Assembly (NCBI RefSeq): GCF_002930105.1 | Contig: NZ_PJRN01000003.1 | Location: forward strand, 186,001-250,000 | Source: Billgrantia saliphila | Lineage (GTDB): Bacteria > Pseudomonadota > Gammaproteobacteria > Pseudomonadales > Halomonadaceae | Length of the DNA stretch: 64,000 nucleotides | Direction of reading: 5' to 3' | Shown here: positions 47,349 to 55,859 of the stretch, piece by piece | Position numbering within the stretch: position 1 is the stretch's first letter | Layout of the letters: each line of letters begins with the position of its first letter | Notes under the pieces: model-generated | What the model was told of the DNA's origin: nothing | Database searches by the model: none | The model's input: only the letters and a program-made list of their open reading frames with translations | Program-made: the position numbers and the translations under genes

Positions 47349-48632
47349 ATGGCTGACAGGAAAGCGACACTGACGGTAGACGGCCTGGACAAGACGATCG
47401 AGCTGCCGGTCTACTCAGGCACCCTGGGCCCTGACGTGGTCGATGTCCGTGGTCTCGGCGCCGAAGGCCTGTTCACTTATGACCCTGGCTTCATGGCAAC
47501 CTCCTCTTGCCAATCGGCCATCACCTATATCGATGGCGCCAAGGGCGTGCTGCTGCACCGTGGCTACCCTATCGACCAGTTGGCCAAGGAGTCCAACTTC
47601 GTCGAGCTGTGCTACACGCTGCTGTTCGGCGAACTCCCCAACGACGAGCAGTACGCCGACTTCGAGTCGCGGGTCCGCAACCACACCATGGTTCACGACC
47701 AGATCAACAACTTCTTCAAGGGTTTCCGGCGCGATGCCCACCCGATGTCGATCCTGTGCGGCGTGGTCGGCGGCCTGGCGGCCTTCTACCATGACCACAT
47801 GGACATTACCGACGAGAAGGACCGGGAGATCAGTGCCATCCGCCTGATCGCCAAGATGCCCACCATCGCGGCGATGTCCTACAAGTATAACGTCGGCCAG
47901 CCGTTCAACTACCCGCGCAACGACCTGAGCTATGCAGAGAACTTCCTCTACATGATGTTCAGCAACCCCTGCGAGGAGTACAAGGTCAATCCGGTCTACG
48001 CCAAGGCCATGGACCGCATCTTCATGCTCCACGCCGACCACGAGCAGAATGCCTCGACCTCCACGGTGCGGCTGGCCGGCTCTACCGGCGCCAACCCCTT
48101 CGCCTGCATCAGCGCCGGCATCGCCGCATTATGGGGGCCAGCTCACGGCGGAGCCAACGAGGCAGTGCTCAAGATGCTCGACGAGATCGGCGATGACTCC
48201 GAAGAGAACATCCAGCGCTTCATCGACAAGGCCAAGGACAAGGACGACCCGTTCAAGCTGATGGGCTTCGGCCACCGCGTGTATCGCAACTTCGATCCAC
48301 GCGCCAAGGTGATGAAGGAGACCTGCGACGAGGTTCTGGCCGAACTTGGTATCGACGACCCGCAGCTCAAGATCGCCAAGCGCCTGGAGCAGATCGCCCT
48401 GGAAGACGAGTACTTCGTGGAACGCAAGCTCTACCCCAACGTCGACTTCTATTCCGGCATCATCCTCAAGGCCATGGGCATCCCGACCAACATGTTCACG
48501 GTAATCTTCGCCGTGTCGCGCACGATCGGCTGGATTTCCCACTGGCACGAGATGCTCTCCCACGACTACAAGATCGGCCGCCCGCGCCAGCTCTACACCG
48601 GCCACACCCAGCGCGACTATCCTGCCAAGTAG
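47349..48632 (+). CDS. gltA: citrate synthase (type II)
   Basis: A 427-residue hexameric-type citrate synthase. Catalytic regions are visible as [17 protein letters not shown] (His), [18 protein letters not shown] (His and Arg) and the Asp in [16 protein letters not shown]. It condenses oxaloacetate and acetyl-CoA. The start at 47349 ([12 protein letters not shown]) has GAGGAGG six bases upstream; an in-frame ATG further upstream lacks one. It is divergent from sdhC, as in E. coli and pseudomonads. Confidence 0.97.
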   Translation: MADRKATLTVDGLDKTIELPVYSGTLGPDVVDVRGLGAEGLFTYDPGFMATSSCQSAITYIDGAKGVLLHRGYPIDQLAKESNFVELCYTLLFGELPNDEQYADFESRVRNHTMVHDQINNFFKGFRRDAHPMSILCGVVGGLAAFYHDHMDITDEKDREISAIRLIAKMPTIAAMSYKYNVGQPFNYPRNDLSYAENFLYMMFSNPCEEYKVNPVYAKAMDRIFMLHADHEQNASTSTVRLAGSTGANPFACISAGIAALWGPAHGGANEAVLKMLDEIGDDSEENIQRFIDKAKDKDDPFKLMGFGHRVYRNFDPRAKVMKETCDEVLAELGIDDPQLKIAKRLEQIALEDEYFVERKLYPNVDFYSGIILKAMGIPTNMFTVIFAVSRTIGWISHWHEMLSHDYKIGRPRQLYTGHTQRDYPAK

Positions 48633-48675
48633 TCCGGCAGGCAGCGGCCCTGCCGCAGCGCCACCCTTCGCAGAG

Positions 48676-48693
48676 AGCCGCCTCCGGGCGGCT
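48676..48693 (+). terminator. Rho-independent terminator of gltA
   Basis: Arms AGCCGCC (48676-48682) and GGCGGCT (48687-48693) with a TCCG loop, followed by TTCCGCTTTT. It lies 43 bases past the gltA stop. Confidence 0.7.
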
Positions 48694-48741
48694 TTCCGCT
48701 TTTCGGTAGCATGACAGCATGCAAGACAAGAGGAGTCTCCG

Positions 48742-49632
48742 ATGAGCCAGAGCCTATCCACCGTTGCCTTCATTGGCCTGGGCGTCATGGGCTATCCCAT
48801 GGCCGGCCACCTGGCCCGCGCCGGGCTAGAGGTTCGCGTCTACAACCGCACCGCCGTCAGGGCCGAGGCGTGGGTCGCCGAGCATGGCGGCACGCACCAC
48901 GCCACCCCGCGCGAAGCCGCCCAAGACGCCGACCTGGTCCTGGTCTGCGTGGGCAACGACGACGACGTCCGACAGGTTACCCAGGGCGAGGACGGCGTCC
49001 TGCACGGAATGAGCCAGGCCAGCCTGCTGGTGGACCACACCACCGCCTCGGCGGACCTGGCCGAGGAACTCGCCGCCGCCTGCCGGGCACGCGGCATCGG
49101 TTTTCTTGATGCCCCGGTCTCCGGCGGCCAGCAAGGCGCGGAGAACGGTGCGTTGACCATCATGTGCGGTGGCGACGACGAGGACTTTGCCCGAGCCGAG
49201 CCTGCGCTCGCCCATTATGGCCGCGCGGTGACCCTGATGGGCCCGGCAGGGAGCGGGCAACTGACCAAGATGGTCAACCAGATCTGTATCGCCGGACTGG
49301 TGCAGGGCCTGGCCGAGGGGCTTCACTTCGCCGAGCAGGCCGGTCTCGACCAGCAGCGAGTAGTCGACGTCATCTCGAAGGGAGCCGCCGGCTCATGGCA
49401 GATGGAGAATCGCCACAAGACCATGATCGACGATGAGTACGAGCACGGCTTTGCCGTGAACTGGATGCGCAAGGATCTGGGGATCTGTCTCGAGCAGGCG
49501 AGGCGCCTGCAAGCCCGCCTGCCGGTCACGGCGCTGGTCGACCAGTTTTATGGTGACATACAGGTGATGGGCGGGGGACGCTGGGATACCTCATCATTGT
49601 TGCGGCGTCTGAGATCCGCAGGCCGTAACTGA
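48742..49632 (+). CDS. beta-hydroxyacid dehydrogenase (HIBADH/GarR family)
   Basis: A 296-residue NAD(P)-dependent dehydrogenase of the 3-hydroxyisobutyrate/tartronate-semialdehyde reductase family. The dinucleotide fold is VAFIGLGVMGYPMAGHLARAG. The substrate motif FLDAPVSGGQQGAENGALTIM and catalytic Lys in GSGQLTKMVNQICIAG are intact. The exact substrate cannot be read from the sequence. AGAGGAG lies seven bases before the ATG. It stands alone between two terminators. Confidence 0.88.
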   Translation: MSQSLSTVAFIGLGVMGYPMAGHLARAGLEVRVYNRTAVRAEAWVAEHGGTHHATPREAAQDADLVLVCVGNDDDVRQVTQGEDGVLHGMSQASLLVDHTTASADLAEELAAACRARGIGFLDAPVSGGQQGAENGALTIMCGGDDEDFARAEPALAHYGRAVTLMGPAGSGQLTKMVNQICIAGLVQGLAEGLHFAEQAGLDQQRVVDVISKGAAGSWQMENRHKTMIDDEYEHGFAVNWMRKDLGICLEQARRLQARLPVTALVDQFYGDIQVMGGGRWDTSSLLRRLRSAGRN

Positions 49633-49637
49633 GCCGC

Positions 49638-49667
49638 ACGAGGCGTCGCCTACCCGCGACGCCTCGT
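49638..49667 (+). terminator. hairpin after the dehydrogenase gene
   Basis: Perfect 12-bp arms at 49638-49649 and 49656-49667 with a 6-base loop, just past the stop codon. No U-tract follows. Confidence 0.55.
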
Positions 49668-50047
49668 AACTGACAGTATCAGAAAAGTAACACAAAAGTC
49701 TTGACAGCCTTTTCAGCCAACGCTCTTAAACGGCCTCCGACTTTTTCCACACATTCTGTGGATAACCCTGTTTACAACCCTTAGAAAACGCCATCAAATC
49801 GGCATGACAAGGGGGTTGGCCTTAGATTGTTTATTTTTTGATCAATCATAACTCATTGAATTTTATCATTTTTTGCGACTGCACATTCTTGGCGATGCTA
49901 ACGCATAGATTTCGCACAGCCAGCCAGCGAGACACTGCACAAGTGGACAAGTCAAGCCTGAAATGGTGGAAAAACCGATGCTTCAATGCACTTTCCACGC
50001 ATGAGAAGACCACCCGAAGGGTGCTTGGGAATGTAATTAATGAGAAC
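49668..50047. other. A+T-rich intergenic stretch with an inverted pair of DnaA-box-like sites
   Basis: No supported gene; a small open frame at 49838-50062 has no ribosome site and no family features. TTTTCCACA (49743-49751) and TGTGGATAA (49757-49765) are inverted DnaA-box-like sequences five bases apart; the second is a perfect box. About 60 bp beyond is an A+T-rich tract (49826-49880) unlike the GC-rich surroundings. The right end runs into the tRNA terminator. Confidence 0.5.
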
Positions 50048-50070
50048 AAAAAAAGTCGCTAATAAGCGAC
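50048..50070 (-). terminator. Rho-independent terminator of the tRNA transcript
   Basis: On the minus strand GTCGCT-TATT-AGCGAC followed by seven T residues (plus-strand arms 50055-50060 and 50065-50070). It lies 26 bases past the 3' end of tRNA-Glu. Confidence 0.85.
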
Positions 50071-50096
50071 AGGATGCGAAGACAGGAATACGTGAG

Positions 50097-50172
50097 TGGC
50101 GTCCCATAGGGGGTTCGAACCCCTGTTCCCGCCGTGAAAGGGCGGTGTCCTGGACCACTAGACGAATGGGAC
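50097..50172 (-). tRNA. tRNA-Glu (anticodon TTC)
   Basis: A 76-base tRNA with encoded CCA. The acceptor arms GTCCCAT and ATGGGAC pair perfectly, the anticodon loop contains CTTTCAC with TTC, and the T-loop reads GTTCGAA. It lies 22 bases downstream of tRNA-Ala on the same strand and shares its promoter and terminator. Confidence 0.97.
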
Positions 50173-50194
50173 GCAAGACGTCACGGAAACGAAG

Positions 50195-50270
50195 TGGTGG
50201 AGCCTAGCGGGATCGAACCGCTGACCTCGACACTGCCAGTGTCGCGCTCTCCCAGCTGAGCTAAGGCCCC
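50195..50270 (-). tRNA. tRNA-Ala (anticodon GGC)
   Basis: A 76-base tRNA with encoded CCA. Acceptor arms GGGGCCT and AGGCTCC pair with one G-T. The D-loop reads AGCTCAGCTGGGAGAGC, the anticodon loop contains CTGGCAG, and the T-loop GTTCGAT. It is the first gene of the two-tRNA transcript. Confidence 0.97.
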
Positions 50271-50294
50271 ACACGTCTCGTGAAGACGAGGCGT

Positions 50295-50323
50295 ATACTA
50301 CTGATTCGACTCGTCTTCGTCAA
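50295..50323 (-). promoter_or_regulatory. sigma-70 promoter of tRNA-Ala/tRNA-Glu
   Basis: On the minus strand TTGACG (50323-50318), a 17-bp spacer and TAGTAT (50300-50295), followed by a GC-rich discriminator (ACGCCTC) of the kind associated with stringent control. The heptamer array begins only 11 bp upstream of the -35. Confidence 0.85.
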
Positions 50324-50334
50324 CTTGAATTTCG

Positions 50335-50467
50335 CTTCGGGCTTCGGGCTTCGGGCTTCGGGCTTCGGGCTTCGGGCTTCGGGCTTCGGGCTTCGGGCTT
50401 CGGGCTTCGGGCTTCGGGCTTCGGGCTTCGGGCTTCGGGCTTCGGGCTTCGGGCTTCGGGCTTCGGG
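50335..50467. repeat. tandem array of 19 perfect 7-bp repeats (CTTCGGG)
   Basis: Nineteen uninterrupted identical copies of CTTCGGG on the plus strand (CCCGAAG on the minus) fill 133 bp between the gltX terminator hairpin and the tRNA promoter. Because seven is not a multiple of three, all frames stay open and produce artefactual heptapeptide-repeat reading frames. Perfect identity suggests recent expansion by slippage. The array occupies the position of an upstream promoter element for the tRNA promoter. Confidence 0.97.
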
Positions 50468-50468
50468 C

Positions 50469-50503
50469 TGGCAGCAGTCTGTATAGTGACACGTCTGCTG
50501 CCA
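50469..50503 (-). terminator. candidate hairpin downstream of gltX
   Basis: Arms TGGCAGCAG (50469-50477) and CTGCTGCCA (50495-50503) are perfect, with a 17-base loop. It lies 24 bases past the gltX stop, between gltX and the heptamer array. No U-tract. Confidence 0.45.
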
Positions 50504-50527
50504 ATGGCTTAGCCCGCGGCTCGCAAT

Positions 50528-52006
50528 TTACAGCTCTCGAAATTCCTTCTCGAAGCGCTTGGCCTGTTTCTTGGAAACGCCGCCAAGGACTTCAATGGCG
50601 TGACGCAAACGCGCTCGTGTCACATCGGAGCCGAGAATGGCCATGGCATCCATGACGGAGGTGCTCGATGCGGAACCCGTGATGGCCACGAAGACCGGTG
50701 CCAGGAAATCCTTCATCTTGAGGTCGAAGTGACCGGCAAGGGCCTTGACCTCGTCGAGCAGGATCTCCTTGCTCCATGCCGGCACCGTCTCGAAGCGCCA
50801 GACCAGGAACTGGAGCAGCTTCACAAGCTCCTCGCGATCCAGCTTGACGCCTGCGAAGTCCTCTTCACGGATCGACGGCAAGCCCGAGAAGAAGTGTCCG
50901 GCCAGCGGCGCGACCTGAGACAGGGTTTCCACCCGGGGGCGCACCTGAGGAAGGATCTTCTCTACGTACTCTTCGTTGAAGGCCCATTCGATCAGGGCCT
51001 GGAGAAAGGCTCGGTCATCGAGATCCTCGCGGATATAGAGGCCGTTGAGCCAGGTCAGCTTCTCTAGATCGAAAACCGGCCCACCCAGCGAGACACGCTG
51101 AACGTCGAAGTGCGCCATCATCTCGTCGAGGCTGAACTTTTCGCGCTCGTCGGGCATCGACCAACCCATGCGTCCCAGGTAGTTGATCACAGCCTGCGGC
51201 AAGAACCCCATGCGACGGTAATAATTGATGGAGGTCGGGTTCTTGCGCTTGGAGAGCTTCGACTTGTCGGGGTTGCGCAGCAACGGCATGTGGCACAGTG
51301 CGGGCATGTCCCAGCCGAAATACTCGTAGAGAAGTTGGTGCTTTGGCGCCGAGTTGATCCACTCCTCACCCCGCAGTACATGGGTGATCCCCATCAGATG
51401 GTCGTCGACGACGTTCGCCAAGTGATAGGTGGGCATGCCATCGGACTTGAGCAGCACCTGTGCATCCACCTGCGCCCAATCGACTTCGATGGGGCCGCGC
51501 AGCATGTCGTCGATCACGCAGGTACCGGTGGAAGGCACTCTCATGCGAACCACATACGGCCAGCCTTCGCGCTCACGACGTGCCTCTTCCTCTTCTTCCA
51601 GGGCCAGATCCGAAGGCTTGAGCGCCAGGTGCATGCCGGCCGCCTTGCGCGCCTCACGCAACTCATCGAGCTCCTCGCTGGTGCGATAGCACTTGAAGGC
51701 ATGGCCTGCCTCGATCAGCTGCCGCGCGTACTGAGCATAGATGTCGCCGCGCTCACTCTGCCGGTAGGGGCCGTGCGGTCCTCCCACGTCGGGGCCTTCA
51801 TCCCACTCGAGGCCCAGCCAGCGCAGCGAGTCGAGAATCATGCGTTCGGACTCGGCAGTGGAGCGAACGCGATCGGTATCCTCGATACGCAGAATGAACT
51901 GGCCGCCATGCTGTCGGGCGAAACATAAGTTGAACAGGGCGATATATGCGGTGCCTACGTGGGGATCGCCAGTAGGAGATGGCGCTATGCGAGTTCGTAC
52001 GGTCAT
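50528..52006 (-). CDS. gltX: glutamyl-tRNA synthetase
   Basis: A 492-residue class I synthetase. The HIGH region is [15 protein letters not shown] (residues 7-21), followed by [11 protein letters not shown]; the KMSKS region is [12 protein letters not shown]. The C-terminal helical anticodon-binding domain ends FEKEFREL. It charges tRNA-Glu, whose gene lies just downstream on the same strand, though the tRNAs have their own promoter. It is divergent from an XRE-type regulator. Confidence 0.97.
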   Translation of the reverse strand: MTVRTRIAPSPTGDPHVGTAYIALFNLCFARQHGGQFILRIEDTDRVRSTAESERMILDSLRWLGLEWDEGPDVGGPHGPYRQSERGDIYAQYARQLIEAGHAFKCYRTSEELDELREARKAAGMHLALKPSDLALEEEEEARREREGWPYVVRMRVPSTGTCVIDDMLRGPIEVDWAQVDAQVLLKSDGMPTYHLANVVDDHLMGITHVLRGEEWINSAPKHQLLYEYFGWDMPALCHMPLLRNPDKSKLSKRKNPTSINYYRRMGFLPQAVINYLGRMGWSMPDEREKFSLDEMMAHFDVQRVSLGGPVFDLEKLTWLNGLYIREDLDDRAFLQALIEWAFNEEYVEKILPQVRPRVETLSQVAPLAGHFFSGLPSIREEDFAGVKLDREELVKLLQFLVWRFETVPAWSKEILLDEVKALAGHFDLKMKDFLAPVFVAITGSASSTSVMDAMAILGSDVTRARLRHAIEVLGGVSKKQAKRFEKEFREL

Positions 52007-52174
52007 GTCGTCCTTATCCGGTTGTCATGCATATGGCGGCATTATACGCACCTGGGCCCATAGCGGCAGCCGCCTCGGCAAGACGCCTGGGAGCCGCCTC
52101 ATCTCTCCCCCTGCTCCTTTTTGCCGCTCAATAAGTGTCTTTTTATCGTTGACGCGTTAAATTTGCACAGTCAG

Positions 52175-52196
52175 CGAGGATAATCGAACATCCTCG
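52175..52196. promoter_or_regulatory. inverted repeat upstream of the XRE gene
   Basis: CGAGGAT (52175-52181) and ATCCTCG (52190-52196) form a perfect 7-bp inverted repeat with an 8-base spacer, 35 bases before the XRE-family ATG. It is a candidate autoregulatory operator; no direct evidence links the two. Confidence 0.4.
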
Positions 52197-52230
52197 TCCC
52201 TATTTATTCGACTGTCGACAGGTTGACGAG

Positions 52231-52779
52231 ATGGATTCATTGGGCCCTAAAATCAAACAGCTGAGGTTGAAGGCGGACCTCAACAAGGCCGCCCTCGCAC
52301 GGAAAGTCGGTGTCTCTGATGTCACGATCTCTTACTGGGAATCAGGCGCCATCAAGCAAATCGGTCACGCCCGACTGGTGGCCCTGGCTGAGGCCTTGGA
52401 TTGCTCGCTGAGCCAGTTGCTGGCGAACGAGGACGAGGAATCATCTTCCGCGCTATACCTGTATGGCAAGCCGCCCGCTCCCTGGCTTGCACCGAGCGCC
52501 AACCGCGTCGCACTCCCTGGCGATCTCATTTCCAGCTTCGATTGGCATGGCGAGTGTTACCTGGTCACGCCGGCCCCCGGCGAGCACTTCGATTTTCTCG
52601 ATTCAGGCGACTTTGCCGCCTTCGGCCCGACCGACGCCTACGACAAGCCTGGCCATTATTTAATCGAGGGTGAGAATTGTCTCTATATCGACCAGCTGGA
52701 AGTGGACGTCGGCCTGAAGGAAGGAGACCGTGTCGTCGGCAGACTGCTGGCACGCTGGCGGCAGCACGAAAAACTTTGA
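52231..52779 (+). CDS. XRE-family regulator with S24-like C-terminal domain
   Basis: A 182-residue protein. Residues 5-62 form an XRE helix-turn-helix (IKQLRLKADLNKAALARKVGVSD, VTISYWESGAIKQIGHARLVALAEAL). The C-terminal half (about 95-182) resembles the peptidase-S24 fold of CI/LexA repressors (GECYLVTPAPGEHF, GHYLIEGENCLYIDQLEVD, GDRVVGRLLARW), but no Ser-Lys dyad can be identified, so self-cleavage is unlikely. Target unknown. An inverted repeat lies just upstream. Neighbours are gltX (divergent) and a lipoprotein gene (convergent). Confidence 0.75.
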   Translation: MDSLGPKIKQLRLKADLNKAALARKVGVSDVTISYWESGAIKQIGHARLVALAEALDCSLSQLLANEDEESSSALYLYGKPPAPWLAPSANRVALPGDLISSFDWHGECYLVTPAPGEHFDFLDSGDFAAFGPTDAYDKPGHYLIEGENCLYIDQLEVDVGLKEGDRVVGRLLARWRQHEKL

Positions 52780-52792
52780 GCGACAGCGTGTT

Positions 52793-53389
52793 TCAATCGA
52801 CTTCCAGCACCTCCACCCGATCGGTTGCTCGCCGGGGTTCGTTGCCTATCAGGAAGCGCCGAGAATAGCTGGCAACCTGTCCCAAGCCGTGACCTGACGC
52901 CTTTACCAGCGGACCTTCGAGCGCCTCTCCTCGGTCGCCGATTCGCTCGCGGACGCCTGCGGGCTGAACGCTGGCTTCGGACAGGTTCACGGTAATGCGA
53001 TAGCCACCATCGGGAAGACCACTGCCCGGCCCGAGGGGCCCGGCGGTAAATCGCCCCTCAGTGACACCTGTACGCGTCTGCCACCGCACTCCGCTCACTT
53101 CACGCTCAACCATTACCACTAGCCGCGTCTCATCCGGCAGGTTGGTGTTTCCCTCCACGACGAGGCGGCGATCGCTGCGTAGCGTGGCGCCTGCTTCGAT
53201 CTCGACGGAGAGTGGCTTCGGCGGCGTCGCGTCCGGCGCCGGCTCGGCAGCGATGTCGGCAGTGCTCTCGCTCTGCTGGGCGCCTTCCGTATCGCCCTCT
53301 CCCCGGGAGTTATCATCGTCGCCCCCACAGCCCACCAGCCCCATCAATGCCAAGAGACCTGCGCAGGTCAGCCGACGCCATGCCATCAT
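52793..53389 (-). CDS. hypothetical lipoprotein
   Basis: A 198-residue protein with a lipoprotein signal (MMAWRRLTCAGLLALMGLVGC; lipobox LVGC, Cys at 21). A low-complexity acidic linker (GGDDDNSRGEGDTEG) follows, then a beta-rich domain (about 60-198) with VEIEAGATLRSDRRLVVEGNTNLPDETRLVV, a layout resembling immunoglobulin-like sandwich domains. It should be anchored in the cell envelope. Family not recognised. GGAGAAGGG immediately precedes the ATG. Confidence 0.7.
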   Translation of the reverse strand: MMAWRRLTCAGLLALMGLVGCGGDDDNSRGEGDTEGAQQSESTADIAAEPAPDATPPKPLSVEIEAGATLRSDRRLVVEGNTNLPDETRLVVMVEREVSGVRWQTRTGVTEGRFTAGPLGPGSGLPDGGYRITVNLSEASVQPAGVRERIGDRGEALEGPLVKASGHGLGQVASYSRRFLIGNEPRRATDRVEVLEVD

Positions 53390-53467
53390 GCCCTTCTCCC
53401 GACCGGTAGCTAAGCAACAAGACTACCATTCATTGGCAAGGGCAGTCCGTCCCGGCAAGCGGAGGGA

Positions 53468-53800
53468 TCAGGGCATTCCTTCGAGTTCGGCACAATCGAA
53501 GCAGAACGTCGCATACGGCAGGGCCTCGAGGCGCGCCGGATCGATCAATTCGCCGCAGCGCTCGCAGACATCCCCTTCACCTTCCTCGATACGCTCAAGC
53601 GCATGCAGAACCTGCTGCAGCTCCTCCTCCGCTTCGCTCTCGAGGGCATCGATGACATCCTCGTTCTCCAGTTCGATTGCCTGCTCCTCCAGGTCGCGAT
53701 CAAGAGGCTCGTCCTGCCTCAGCTTATGGAGCTTGTACTGGTCCACACGCTCGACCAGTTCGTCGCGCAGCGCTTCCAGTACGTCTTGTCGTTCCTGCAT
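53468..53800 (-). CDS. DksA/TraR-type zinc-finger protein
   Basis: A 110-residue protein. Residues 1-75 are a long acidic coiled-coil hairpin (VLEALRDELVERVDQYKL, ENEDVIDALESEAEEELQQVLHALERIEEG). Residues 79-105 form a four-cysteine zinc finger (CERCGELI then FCFDCAEL), the DksA/TraR signature. It is shorter than DksA (151 residues) and may bind the RNA polymerase secondary channel. GGAGG eight bases before the ATG sets the start at 53800. Target promoters unknown. Confidence 0.8.
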   Translation of the reverse strand: MQERQDVLEALRDELVERVDQYKLHKLRQDEPLDRDLEEQAIELENEDVIDALESEAEEELQQVLHALERIEEGEGDVCERCGELIDPARLEALPYATFCFDCAELEGMP

Positions 53801-53879
53801 CTCGCACCTCCAGCGATGACGGCACATGACTACTACATAGCATATGCCGACGATATCGCCTCGGATCGCGGGCCGGGCG

Positions 53880-54476
53880 CTACTCGCTGCTGGCGAAGAA
53901 AAGTGAGTAGTGCCACTCTTCGTAAGGCTGGCAGGATGTTACCCGCTCACCGAGCTGCGCCAACCGCGCCGCGATCATCGAACACTCTTCCAGGGAGAGA
54001 AAGGGACCGATGGCTTTTTCCTCTTCTCCTTCGAGGAAGGTGAAGTGCAGTAACGCCGGCCGCCCGCCCTCGAGCGCCCCGAGTCTGTCCGGATAGGTAT
54101 CCACCATGGCGGCAGCATCAGCGAAGACATCACAAAGATTCTCTCGTCTCACTTTCAATGCAAGATTGAGTTCTTCCCTTTCGCGCGCCTGTGCGTACTC
54201 CGCCATGAAACAATTGACTTTATACTGCTGAAGAAGACTCAGGGAACGCTCGTAGAAGTAAGGATGACGGCGCATGAGTTCCGCAATACCATCTGAATAG
54301 AGTCTTTCGATTCTATCGTATTCACTCGCTTCGACTTGATACTCTTTAAATGAACTTCTTTCCCACTCCTCTGGCCAAATCAGCATCCAGGACATAAGTA
54401 CGGAAAAAGCAGCCAGCATGATCATGATGCTGTATCGATAGAATAGATCCGACAGGTTCCCTACTTTCTTATTCAT
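53880..54476 (-). CDS. hypothetical membrane-anchored protein, paralogue 1
   Basis: A 198-residue protein with a single membrane helix near residues 13-33 (YRYSIMIMLAAFSVLMSW) and a periplasmic or cytoplasmic helical domain. It shares with the next gene four cysteines and three blocks: NLCDVFADAAAMVDTYPDRL, AIGPFLSLEECSMIAARLAQLGE and VTSCQPYEE. No known family is recognised. The start at 54476 has AAGGA upstream. The gene pair is tandem on the minus strand, with this copy downstream. Base composition is lower in GC than the TCA genes, which may mark acquired DNA. Confidence 0.65.
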   Translation of the reverse strand: MNKKVGNLSDLFYRYSIMIMLAAFSVLMSWMLIWPEEWERSSFKEYQVEASEYDRIERLYSDGIAELMRRHPYFYERSLSLLQQYKVNCFMAEYAQAREREELNLALKVRRENLCDVFADAAAMVDTYPDRLGALEGGRPALLHFTFLEGEEEKAIGPFLSLEECSMIAARLAQLGERVTSCQPYEEWHYSLFFASSE

Positions 54477-54590
54477 TTTTCTTTTCCTTATCGCCAATCG
54501 TCACAGGCCCCAGGCACTTCGCTCCAAGCAGAGCAAATCCGCCTGATACCAGCCCCAATATCTGTCGCCTCATGCGCTTGAAGAACCAAA

Positions 54591-54621
54591 TGCCGACCAA
54601 GCCGTCAGTATGGTCGGCATC
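54591..54621 (-). terminator. hairpin between the tandem paralogues
   Basis: Arms ATGCCGACC (54591-54599) and GGTCGGCAT (54613-54621), loop 13 bases, followed on the minus strand by TTTGGTTC. It lies 30 bases past the stop of the 54651 gene. Confidence 0.55.
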
Positions 54622-54650
54622 GATGCCGATTCTTTTCTCGAACCATAGAG

Positions 54651-55250
54651 CTAGACACGCTGAGGATAGAGAGAGACCCGCTGAGACTCGTCATAGGGCA
54701 GACAGCCTGTGGTTCGCTCCCCTAGGCTTGCCAGCCGCTGTGCTATCTCGGCGCACTCTTCCAGAGTAAGGAAAGGTCCGATACGCTGTTCGGCAGCCTT
54801 GTCCAGATAGATGAACTCGTAGAGTTCAGGGTGGAAACGACTCCAGCCGTTCAGGCGATCGGCATAGGTATCAACCATGGCAGCGGCATCGGTAAAAATA
54901 CCGCAAAGCCTCTCATAACGAGGCAAGGCGGAAGGCCGGCTCACTGCAGCTTCGCCGGTACCAAGATGGTGCTGCATCAAGCAGTAATATTTTTGATTAT
55001 CGAGGATGCTCAGCGATTTTGTGAATAGTTCGCCATTGACTCGCATCAAGTCCGCGGCATCTTCCGAATAGGAAGTACTGACTTTTTCATATCGTATCGC
55101 TTCCGGCTCCTTCCCAACGGCCATATTGACCGTCAAGCCGTGCGGCCAGAAAAGTATCCCTGAAGCGAAAAGCAAAAAGACAACAATTGCGATGCTAGGA
55201 CCTTTATCGCTAAGAAATTTTGATCCTGCCTTCCATGTTAGCGCGATCAT
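54651..55250 (-). CDS. hypothetical membrane-anchored protein, paralogue 2
   Basis: A 199-residue protein with one membrane helix near residues 17-36 (GPSIAIVVFLLFASGILFW). It is related to the 53880 gene: RLCGIFTDAAAMVDTYADRL, RIGPFLTLEECAEIAQRLASLGE and TTGCLPYDE line up with the other copy, and four cysteines are conserved, the first in YYCLMQ. Function is unknown. AGGAG lies seven bases before the ATG. A terminator separates the two copies, so they may be independently expressed. Confidence 0.65.
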   Translation of the reverse strand: MIALTWKAGSKFLSDKGPSIAIVVFLLFASGILFWPHGLTVNMAVGKEPEAIRYEKVSTSYSEDAADLMRVNGELFTKSLSILDNQKYYCLMQHHLGTGEAAVSRPSALPRYERLCGIFTDAAAMVDTYADRLNGWSRFHPELYEFIYLDKAAEQRIGPFLTLEECAEIAQRLASLGERTTGCLPYDESQRVSLYPQRV

Positions 55251-55529
55251 TCTTCTTCTCCTGCGTTGTGAGCCCTATGGATAGCGACTTCTACTAATAG
55301 AGACTTTCGCTCTTTACCTTCTCCTTTGTTCCAACTCATTGGCTGAGCCCTGCCACGCTGACCACGGAACGACGCCTAGCGCCATCGACCCAGCCCGCTG
55401 CCCAAGCTATCTAAAAAACACCAGCATAGCTCAGGTCCGCTTTACGTATTGTTGCATTTCAAGCATTCACTCCTGAGAGTGGCAGGGGAATATTCACCGC
55501 AGCCCTCACCAGTCAAGCCCGAATCAGGC

Positions 55530-55655
55530 AGAGAAAGCCCGACCGTCAGGCCGGGCTTCGATCTCCGCATCCGCTGCTCACCACTGCGGATTCCTGTCCG
55601 CGCCTCCCTGGGTCGCATTGGCCATCCTGGCCCGGCCTTCCTTGTCGCGCTTCCC
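55530..55655 (-). ncRNA. candidate CsrB/RsmX-type sponge sRNA, copy A
   Basis: About 125 bases. The minus strand carries about eight GGA motifs, several in hairpin loops: GGCC-AGGAT-GGCC and GCGGA-CAGGAA-TCCGC are perfect. It ends in a terminator (plus-strand arms 55535-55544 and 55549-55558, one mismatch, loop GTCA) followed by a T-rich tail. A promoter TTGCTT (55689-55684), 16 bp, TATTGG (55667-55662) precedes it, with TGGCA just before the -10. GGA hairpins of this kind bind and titrate CsrA/RsmA in known family members. Ends are estimates. Confidence 0.75.
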
Positions 55656-55859
55656 TGAGCTCCAATACCTTGCCATCTTTCGCAAGCAAACGATTTAACC
55701 TGCGTTAACAATAAGAGCAGGAAATTTGTCATGATCCACACTTAAGAAACGTAATGTTACCTTTGCAGAATGACATAGATCATGGGCCAAGCGACGGCTG
55801 TGCGTACCCTACCCCGCCTGATGGCGCCCCCGCTGCTTCACAGGCACCCCCGACAGGCA

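Noticed and set aside
49743..49880. Chromosomal origin of replication
   Set aside because: Only two DnaA-like boxes are seen, and none of dnaA, dnaN, gidA or parAB is nearby.
49838..50062. A 74-residue plus-strand frame in the A+T-rich gap
   Set aside because: No ribosome site, and it runs into the tRNA terminator.
50335..50467. CRISPR-like array
   Set aside because: The repeats are 7 bp and contiguous with no spacers, and no cas genes are present.
50280..50504. Open frames on both strands across the heptamer array
   Set aside because: The 7-bp period keeps all frames open and gives heptapeptide repeats; there is no start signal and they overlap the tRNA promoter.
52793..53819. Plus-strand frame opposite the lipoprotein and DksA-like genes (53061-53819)
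   Set aside because: Ser/Arg-rich shadow with no start signal, opposite two genes with good ribosome sites and motifs.
55442..55741. A 99-residue minus-strand frame and a 69-residue plus-strand frame in the first sRNA interval
   Set aside because: They cut through the sRNA hairpins and terminator, lack ribosome sites and have no recognisable protein features.
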